Assembly: GCF_018614875.1 (NCBI RefSeq)
Contig: NZ_JAGGNW010000021.1
Span: 1-64,000 of the forward strand
Direction: 5' to 3'
Length of the DNA: 64,000 nt
DNA from: Variovorax paradoxus
GTDB lineage: Bacteria; Pseudomonadota; Gammaproteobacteria; Burkholderiales; Burkholderiaceae_C
Positions 58,513-64,000 of this stretch are shown here, in pieces. Made by a program: the position numbers and the translations under genes. The stretch's first letter is position 1. Each line of letters starts with the position of its first letter. The notes beneath the pieces were generated by a model. The model saw nothing but the letters and a program-made list of their open reading frames with translations, made no database searches and was not told where the DNA came from.

Positions 58513-58839
58513 TCAGCCGAAGTGGCAGATGTAGCTGTAGGGCTCGCCGGTCACCCGGATCTGGAAGCTCGAGTTGCCCGGCACGCTGAACTTCTGTCCT
58601 GCGCCCGAGGGGGTCCATTCGGTGGTTCCCGCCAGCTGGTATTCGCAGCTGCCGGCCGTGCCTTCCATGATCTCGGGCGCGCCGGTGTTGAAGGTCAGGG
58701 TGGACGGCAGGATCACGCCGACCGACTTTTTCGTGCCGTCGGCGAGCGTGAGGCTGTGGCTCACGCACTTGCCGTCGAAATACACATTGGCCTTGGTCGC
58801 CACTGCGGCGCTGTTGAGAGTGTCGGTAGTCGTCGTCAT
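58513..58839 (-). CDS. ppnP: Pyrimidine/purine nucleoside phosphorylase
   Basis: This 108-residue cupin-like protein (YaiE/PpnP family) phosphorolyses nucleosides to base plus ribose 1-phosphate. VYFDGKCVSHSLTLADG, VGVILPSTLTFNT, EIMEGTAGSCEYQL and FSVPGNSSFQIRV are typical. ATG 58839 gives the usual length. It sits just upstream of argG. The 134-base gap to the next gene shows nothing I recognise. Confidence 0.88.
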   Translation of the reverse strand: MTTTTDTLNSAAVATKANVYFDGKCVSHSLTLADGTKKSVGVILPSTLTFNTGAPEIMEGTAGSCEYQLAGTTEWTPSGAGQKFSVPGNSSFQIRVTGEPYSYICHFG

Positions 58840-58973
58840 TGGATGGCGCCGGCGCATGCGCGGTCGGCTTGTCGAGGACGCGCCACCAGGGCGGCGCACC
58901 CCTTGGGGGTTGGAAAAGTCCTCGATTTTAGGGCTTGGCCGACACGGCGAGCCCGGCTGCCGCATCGGGCGCT

Positions 58974-59582
58974 TCAGCGCCAGTGGCGGTAGCCGTATCC
59001 GCGATAGCCGCCCCAGCCCCTCGAGTACCCCAGGTTCAGCGAGATGCCGACCGGCGGGTATGCGTAGGGATACGCATAGGGGTAGGTGTAGGCGGGCTGC
59101 ACGTACACAGGCGGCGCATAGACCGGCGCCGGCTGCACGTAAACCGGTGCCGGCGCGTTGGAAACCACCACGCCTGGTTCGGGCGCGACGTTGTCCCAGG
59201 GCGAGCCGCCTGGCTGCGCGTATTGCGAGGGCTGCTGGTATTGCTGAGACTGCTGGTACTGGTACTGCTGGCCGTTGTCCGCTTCGGCCGGGTAGGGCTG
59301 CAACTGCGCCTGGGGCGCGACCGGTGCCGTCGTTACGCCGTAGGTGCTGGCCTGGATCGGGATGGTGGCGCCCGGCCGGCTGTTGGTGCGGGTCGTGTAC
59401 TGGCGGCCGTTGTACTCGTAGGTGACGTTGTAGCTGACGTCGCTGCCGGTCGTTTCGCGGATCGGGGTCGCGGAAATCACCCGGGCCTGGACCACTTGCT
59501 GGGCCTGCGCGACACCGGCGCCAGCCGCCAGCATGCCGGCCACGGAAAGACCCGCGAGGGTGCGAAAAACGTGTCTGTTCAT
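58974..59582 (-). CDS. Exported Gln/Pro/Tyr-rich protein of unknown function
   Basis: This 202-residue protein has a signal peptide (MNRHVFRTLAGLSVAGML, then GVAQAQQVV) and a short N-terminal domain RVISATPIRETTGSDVSYNV followed by YEYNGRQYTTRT. The latter resembles the N-terminal part of glycine-zipper envelope proteins of Comamonadaceae. It continues with QYQYQQSQQYQQ, repeated PVYVQPAPVYAPPVYVQPAY segments and a Gly/Tyr/Arg end (SRGWGGYRGYGYRHW). It is likely located in the envelope. No function can be given. Confidence 0.65.
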   Translation of the reverse strand: MNRHVFRTLAGLSVAGMLAAGAGVAQAQQVVQARVISATPIRETTGSDVSYNVTYEYNGRQYTTRTNSRPGATIPIQASTYGVTTAPVAPQAQLQPYPAEADNGQQYQYQQSQQYQQPSQYAQPGGSPWDNVAPEPGVVVSNAPAPVYVQPAPVYAPPVYVQPAYTYPYAYPYAYPPVGISLNLGYSRGWGGYRGYGYRHWR

Positions 59583-59639
59583 GGTGTTCTCTCCTGCAGA
59601 TCGGGGTTGGAGGCCGGCCAGCGAGACGGGTTCCGGGGT

Positions 59640-59993
59640 TTACACGGCGTTCACAGCCCAGGCTGGCGCATCGAACCCTGTCGTAACGCCTTTTTTCGGG
59701 CCCCAGTTGACCACCGGCCGCTTGATCAGGCTGGGGTTGGCCAGCAGCGCGGCGCGGGCGGAAGCCGCGTCGACCACCGCGTTGCGGGTGGCTTCGTCGA
59801 GCTTGCGCCAGGTGGTGCCCCGGCGGTTGACCAGCGCCTCCCAGCCGGGCTTCTTCAGCCATTGGTCGAGTTCGGCCTCCGGTACGCCCTGTTTCTTGAA
59901 ATCATGGAAGGTGTAGTCGACGCCATGCTCGTCGAGCCAGGCGCGGGCACGCTTGACGGTGTCGCAGTTCGGTATGCCGTAGAGGGTTGTCAT
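59640..59993 (-). CDS. ArsC/Spx-family protein (YffB-like)
   Basis: This 117-residue thioredoxin-fold protein starts MTTLYGIPNCDTVKRARAWL, with a single active-site cysteine in PNCDT, then VDYTFHDFKKQGVPEAELD and SLIKRPVVNWG. It matches the YffB branch, a glutathione-dependent reductase-like protein not shown to act on arsenate. It is divergent from folC. Confidence 0.86.
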   Translation of the reverse strand: MTTLYGIPNCDTVKRARAWLDEHGVDYTFHDFKKQGVPEAELDQWLKKPGWEALVNRRGTTWRKLDEATRNAVVDAASARAALLANPSLIKRPVVNWGPKKGVTTGFDAPAWAVNAV

Positions 59994-60062
59994 GGATGCC
60001 AATGATGCCGATAAAACGTCGAGCGCCCGGCGCTTTCCGGGTCGGCGACAATGCCCGGCTCC

Positions 60063-61358
60063 ATGGAAACCCTTAACGACTGGCTCGCACGCGCCGAGCA
60101 CCTCCATCCGAAGAACATCGAGCTCGGCCTCGAACGCGCCAAAGAGATGGCCGCCCGGATGGGCCTGCGCTTCGACTGCCCGGTCATCACCGTGGCCGGC
60201 ACCAATGGCAAGGGCTCGACCTGCGCCATGCTCGAATCGATCCTCAGGCACGCGGGCTACCGCACGGCGGTTTTCACGTCGCCGCACCTGGTGCGCTTCG
60301 AGGAGCGGCTGCGGCTGGCGGGCGAAGCGGTCGATGCTTCCAAACTGATAGCAAACTTCGAGGCGGTGGAGGTGGCCCGGGGCGACATGCCCCTGACGTA
60401 CTTCGAATTCACCACCCTGGGCATCCTGCGCTGCATGATCGAAGAGAAGCCGGACGTGGCCATTCTCGAAGTCGGGCTCGGCGGGCGGCTCGATGCGGTC
60501 AACATCATCGACACCGACTGCGCGGTCATCACCAGCATCGACCTCGACCACATGGACTACCTCGGGCCCGACCGCGAAAGCATCGGCTTCGAGAAGGCCG
60601 GCGTCATGCGCGCGGGCAAGCCGGCCATCGTGAGCGACCCGATGCCGCCGCAAAGCGCGATCGACCACGCGGCGGCCATCGGGGCCGACCTCTGGCGCTT
60701 CGGGCACGATTTCAACGTCTCGGGCGACAAGCAGCAGTGGGGCTGGTCGGGCCGTGGCAGGCGCTACAGCGGGCTGGCCTATCCAGCGCTGCGCGGTGCC
60801 AATCAGCTGCTCAATGCCGCGGGCGTGCTTGCGGCGCTCGAGGCGCTGCGGCCCAGATTGCCGATCACCGCGCAGGCGGTGCGCACGGGGCTCGCCATGG
60901 TCGAGCTGCCGGGCCGCTTCCAGATCGTTCCGGGCGAGCCCACGCTGGTGCTCGACGTGGCGCACAACGCCCACGCGGTCGCGGCGCTGGCCGAGAACCT
61001 CGATGCGATGGGCTTCTATCCCACCACGCACGGCGTGTTCGGCGTCATGGCCGACAAGGACCTGGCCCCCATCCTCGCGCGCATCGGCCCGATGATCGAC
61101 CGCTGGTACTTCACCGATCTGCCGACGCCGCGCGCCGCCAAGGCCGGCGATCTGCTCGCGAGCTGGCAGGCGCAAAACACGCGCGCCGACGTCTCCGCCA
61201 GCGTGCACGCGAGCCCGATGGAAGCGCTGCGCGCAGCCATCGAGCACGCGGACCCCGCTGATAGAATCGTGGTCTTCGGATCGTTCTTCACCGTGGGTGG
61301 CGTGCTGGAGCACGGCACTCCGCGGCTGCAAGCCAAACACCTGCTGCCCGGCGGCTGA
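60063..61358 (+). CDS. folC: Dihydrofolate synthase / folylpolyglutamate synthase
   Basis: This 431-residue Mur-ligase-like enzyme adds glutamate to dihydropteroate and to folates. Marks are the P-loop ITVAGTNGKGSTCAMLES (about 42-59), FTSPHLVRFEERLRL, DVAILEVGLGGRLDAVN and the dinucleotide-side LVLDVAHNAHAVAAL. ATG 60063 is chosen over ATG 60051. It opens the folC-SPOR-cvpA-purF series, conserved in many proteobacteria. Confidence 0.92.
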   Translation: METLNDWLARAEHLHPKNIELGLERAKEMAARMGLRFDCPVITVAGTNGKGSTCAMLESILRHAGYRTAVFTSPHLVRFEERLRLAGEAVDASKLIANFEAVEVARGDMPLTYFEFTTLGILRCMIEEKPDVAILEVGLGGRLDAVNIIDTDCAVITSIDLDHMDYLGPDRESIGFEKAGVMRAGKPAIVSDPMPPQSAIDHAAAIGADLWRFGHDFNVSGDKQQWGWSGRGRRYSGLAYPALRGANQLLNAAGVLAALEALRPRLPITAQAVRTGLAMVELPGRFQIVPGEPTLVLDVAHNAHAVAALAENLDAMGFYPTTHGVFGVMADKDLAPILARIGPMIDRWYFTDLPTPRAAKAGDLLASWQAQNTRADVSASVHASPMEALRAAIEHADPADRIVVFGSFFTVGGVLEHGTPRLQAKHLLPGG

Positions 61359-61418
61359 TCGCCGGACGTCCGCACCATCTGCCACCACCTCGCTGCACTC
61401 CTTCAGGGATCGAACTTC

Positions 61419-62273
61419 ATGGCGTTTTTCAAGTTCCGCACGCGCGGCCCGCAAGGCAACGAAGGACGCAACGCACCGGCAGCCGTCCCCGCGGAAAGTG
61501 TCGAAGCCATGCGTCGCCGAGCGCGCCACCGGCTGGTGGGCGCGGCGGTTCTGGTACTGCTTGGCGTCATCGGATTTCCGCTGCTGTTCGACACCCAGCC
61601 GCGTCCGGTCTCGGTCGATATTCCGATCGAGATTCCCGACCGCAACAAGGTCAAGCCATTGCCCGTGCCCGCCACGCCGGCACCCGCCGCACCGGCGACC
61701 GGCGCTGCCGACAACACTGCCCGCGTGGCCGCGGCACCGTCCGGCGGCGGCATGATCACCGAGAGCGCCGACGGCACCGAAATCGATCCCGGCAAGCCGG
61801 CGGCAAGCACGCCTCCAGCCGAGACCCGGCCCGCACCCGAAGCCAGGCCGGAGCGCAAACCCGAACCAAAGCCCGAGCCCAAGCCGGAACCCAAACCCGA
61901 GCCCAAGCCGAAGCCCGAGCCCAAACCCGAAGCCAAGCCCGCGGCTCCCAAGCCGGCCTCGGCCGACGAGGCCAACCGCGCGCGCGCCTTGCTCGAAGGC
62001 AAGCCGTCCAACACCAGCACCAAGCCCGCCGCAGCCGAAGACGGCGGCCGCTTCGTGGTGCAGGTCGGTGCCTTTGCCGATGCCGACAAGGCGCGCGAAG
62101 TGCGGCAGAAGCTCGAGAAGGCAGGCCTGAAGACCTATGTGAACGTGGCCAAGACGGCCGATGGCGAGCGCACGCGTGTGCGTGTCGGCCCGTTCAGCTC
62201 GCGCGCCGAGGCCGACCGCGCGGCGGAAAAGGTCAAGGGCTTGTCTTTGTCGGCCGCGATCCTCACGTTGTAG
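61419..62273 (+). CDS. dedD: SPOR-domain cell-division protein (DedD-like)
   Basis: This 284-residue single-pass inner-membrane protein has a basic start, one membrane segment (RLVGAAVLVLLGVIGFPLLF, about 38-57), then a long periplasmic linker rich in Pro, Ala, Lys and Glu. The linker contains a KPEP tandem run at about 145-172. The C-terminal SPOR domain (GRFVVQVGAFADADKAREVR, TRVRVGPFSSRAEADRA) binds denuded glycan at the division septum. The position after folC fits dedD. Confidence 0.85.
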   Translation: MAFFKFRTRGPQGNEGRNAPAAVPAESVEAMRRRARHRLVGAAVLVLLGVIGFPLLFDTQPRPVSVDIPIEIPDRNKVKPLPVPATPAPAAPATGAADNTARVAAAPSGGGMITESADGTEIDPGKPAASTPPAETRPAPEARPERKPEPKPEPKPEPKPEPKPKPEPKPEAKPAAPKPASADEANRARALLEGKPSNTSTKPAAAEDGGRFVVQVGAFADADKAREVRQKLEKAGLKTYVNVAKTADGERTRVRVGPFSSRAEADRAAEKVKGLSLSAAILTL

Positions 62274-62291
62274 TTGCCATCGCCTGCTGCC

Positions 62292-62777
62292 GTGGCCCTG
62301 CTCGACTGGATCGCCGTCACGCTCATCGTCGTGTCGATGCTGTTCGGCCTCATGCGGGGCCTGGTGTTCGAGGTGATTTCGCTGGCGGGCTGGGTGGCTG
62401 CATTCATCGCCGCCCAGTGGCTGGCGTCGGGTGTGGCGGCCTGGCTGCCGTTCGGCGCCCCGCAGGCCACCTGGCGCTATCCGCTGGCCTTCGTGCTGGT
62501 GTTCGTGGCGGTGGTGTTCGGCGTGGGCCTGGTGGCGGCGCTGACGCGAAAGTTGATTGCGGCTGTCGGCCTCAGGCCGGTGGACCGGATATTGGGTGGG
62601 GCATTCGGTGCGGCGCGGGGTGCGACAGCCCTGCTCGTGCTGGCGGTCATTGTTCATTTGCTGGCGTTGAGCGACAGTGCCTGGTGGCATGAGTCGCGCA
62701 GCGCCAATGTTCTCGATGCGGCATTGCAGGGCCTGAAACCCGCGCTGCCTGAAAAGTTGGCAAGCTACCTGCCCTGA
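62292..62777 (+). CDS. cvpA: CvpA family membrane protein
   Basis: This is a 161-residue inner-membrane protein with four hydrophobic segments. It starts MALLDWIAVTLIVVS and has GLMRGLVFEVISLAGW and RILGGAFGAARGA, characteristic of CvpA. GTG 62292 gives the usual CvpA start; a TTG at 62274, just after the dedD stop, is an alternative adding 6 codons, and neither has a clear ribosome-binding site. It lies upstream of purF, as in E. coli. Confidence 0.87.
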   Translation: MALLDWIAVTLIVVSMLFGLMRGLVFEVISLAGWVAAFIAAQWLASGVAAWLPFGAPQATWRYPLAFVLVFVAVVFGVGLVAALTRKLIAAVGLRPVDRILGGAFGAARGATALLVLAVIVHLLALSDSAWWHESRSANVLDAALQGLKPALPEKLASYLP

Positions 62778-62789
62778 GAGGAATCGTTC

Positions 62790-64000
62790 ATGTGTGGAAT
62801 CGTCGGCGTTGTCAGCAACGCACCCGTCAATCAACTGCTCTATGACGCCTTGCTGCTGCTGCAGCATCGCGGCCAGGATGCGGCCGGCATCGTCACCCTG
62901 CTGGAACGCAAGTTCTTCATGCACAAGGCCAAGGGCATGGTGCGCGACGTGTTTCGCACGCGCAACATGCGCGGGTTGCCGGGCAACGTGGGCCTCGGCC
63001 AGGTGCGCTACCCGACCGCGGGCAACGCCTACAGCGAGGAAGAGGCACAGCCGTTCTACGTGAACGCGCCCTTCGGCATCGTGCTGGTGCACAACGGCAA
63101 CCTGACCAACGCGCATGCGCTGCGCTCGGAGCTGTTCTCCACCGACCACCGCCACACCAACACCGAGAGCGACTCGGAAGTGCTGCTCAACGTGCTGGCG
63201 CACGAGCTCGAGCGCGCTTCGCGTGGCGTGCCGCTGAACCCGGCCGAGGTGTTTGCCGCGGTCAAGAGCATGCACAAGCGCCTGCGCGGCTCGTACGCCG
63301 TGGTTTCGCTGATCGCCGGCCACGGGCTGCTGGCCTTCCGCGATCCGTACGGCATCCGGCCGCTCAGCATGGGCCGCAATGCCGCCGACGGCACCGTGAT
63401 GGTGGCGAGCGAGTCGGTCGCGCTCGAAGGCTCGGGCCACGTGTTCGAACGCGACATCAATCCGGGCGAAGCGGTGTTCATCGACCTGCAGGGCAATGTG
63501 CACTCGATGCAGTGCGCCGAGTCGCCCACGCTGAACCCCTGCATCTTCGAATTCGTCTACCTGGCGCGGCCCGACTCGGTGCTCGACGGCATCTCGGTCT
63601 ACCAGGCGCGGCTCAATCTGGGCGAGACGCTGGCCAAGCGCGTGGTGTCCACCGTGCCGCCGAACCAGATCGACGTGATCATTCCCATCCCTGAATCGAG
63701 CCGTCCAAGCGCCACGCAGCTCGCGCACCTGCTGGGCGTGCCGTACCGCGAAGGCTTCGTGAAGAACCGCTACGTCGGCCGCACCTTCATCATGCCGGGG
63801 CAGGGCGTGCGCAAGAAGTCGGTGCGCCAGAAGCTCAACGTGATTGCCAGCGAGTTCAAGGGCCGCAACGTGCTGCTGGTCGACGACTCGATCGTGCGCG
63901 GCACCACCAGCCGCGAAATCGTGCAGATGGCGCGCGACGCCGGCGCGCGCAAGGTCTACCTGGCCAGCGCCGCGCCGCCGGTGCGCTACCCCAACGTCTA
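62790..64000 (+). CDS. purF: Amidophosphoribosyltransferase, 3' end outside window
   Basis: The first 403 codons of the enzyme that starts purine synthesis, making phosphoribosylamine from PRPP and glutamine. The N-terminal glutaminase nucleophile is Cys2 (MCGIVGVVSN), with LLLLQHRGQDAAG and VHNGNLTNA. The PRPP-binding loop is NVLLVDDSIVRGTTSREIV (about 370-388). AGAGGAA lies about 7 bases before ATG 62790. The frame is still open at the window edge. Confidence 0.95.
   Translation, partial: MCGIVGVVSNAPVNQLLYDALLLLQHRGQDAAGIVTLLERKFFMHKAKGMVRDVFRTRNMRGLPGNVGLGQVRYPTAGNAYSEEEAQPFYVNAPFGIVLVHNGNLTNAHALRSELFSTDHRHTNTESDSEVLLNVLAHELERASRGVPLNPAEVFAAVKSMHKRLRGSYAVVSLIAGHGLLAFRDPYGIRPLSMGRNAADGTVMVASESVALEGSGHVFERDINPGEAVFIDLQGNVHSMQCAESPTLNPCIFEFVYLARPDSVLDGISVYQARLNLGETLAKRVVSTVPPNQIDVIIPIPESSRPSATQLAHLLGVPYREGFVKNRYVGRTFIMPGQGVRKKSVRQKLNVIASEFKGRNVLLVDDSIVRGTTSREIVQMARDAGARKVYLASAAPPVRYPNV

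Noticed and set aside
61855..61940. KPEP codon repeats as a mobile or CRISPR-like repeat
   Set aside because: They encode the low-complexity periplasmic linker of the SPOR protein, which is usual for DedD/FtsN-like proteins.
59640..63728. Minus-strand open frame of about 1362 codons from purF to the ArsC-like gene
   Set aside because: Only the last 117 codons (59640-59993) encode a recognisable protein. The rest is antisense to folC, dedD, cvpA and purF.
1..64000. CRISPR array or prophage
   Set aside because: No regularly spaced direct repeats with spacers and no phage structural genes are visible. The repeats found are palindromic intergenic units and one 7-bp tandem.

Overview
The window is GC-rich, densely coded chromosomal DNA. 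It looks like a betaproteobacterium of the Comamonadaceae, most likely Variovorax or a close relative. The reasons are the orphan Bug-type solute receptors, IclR and LysR regulators next to catabolic operons, Burkholderiales-type intergenic palindromic repeats, the RF2 frameshift gene, and the folC-dedD-cvpA-purF order at the right end. Gene names come from reading the translations, not from database searches.

Left third (1 to about 31 kb): a concentration of organosulfonate genes. After the edge of an IS481-like element come a TauABC-type sulfonate ABC importer (354-3038), a leftward iclR-bug-sauS-sauT operon for sulfoacetate (9968 to 5183), a cobS-cobT pair with its own iclR (14004 to 10432), xsc-ackA (14177-17214), a leftward suyA-suyB-slcC-comC-bug set for sulfolactate (21698 to 17198) with a divergent GntR/UTRA regulator, an MFS exporter with a LysR gene, and a LysR gene divergent from a three-subunit molybdoenzyme that best fits sulfite dehydrogenase SoeABC (26275-30984). 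Read together: sulfoacetate is activated to its CoA ester, reduced to sulfoacetaldehyde, and cleaved by Xsc to sulfite plus acetyl phosphate. Acetate kinase can then recover ATP from the acetyl phosphate. Both sulfolactate enantiomers reach (R)-sulfolactate through SlcC and ComC, and SuyAB cleaves it to pyruvate plus sulfite. SoeABC would oxidise the sulfite and pass electrons to quinone. No taurine dehydrogenase, taurine:pyruvate aminotransferase or TauD is visible.

Middle (31-45.5 kb): an SMP-30-like lactonase, a paoABC-type aldehyde oxidoreductase, and an unusually long bifunctional penicillin-binding protein. Then comes a scar holding a phosphate acetyltransferase remnant and a HigB-toxin remnant broken by a 7-bp repeat expansion, next to tRNA-Thr(CGT). 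It is followed by fbp, pepN, a HAD phosphatase and prfB with its programmed +1 frameshift.

Right third (45.5-64 kb): a divergent methionine-uptake locus (metQ | metN-metI-metQ) around long palindromes, a reduced acireductone-dioxygenase-like cupin, an Asp/Glu racemase, and then mostly housekeeping genes (tas-like, ybaK, plsY, ridA, yajQ, murB, argG, ppnP, folC, SPOR protein, cvpA, purF). purF runs off the right edge.

Several families of palindromic intergenic repeats are scattered through the window. One inverted pair lies inside the coding sequence of soeB.
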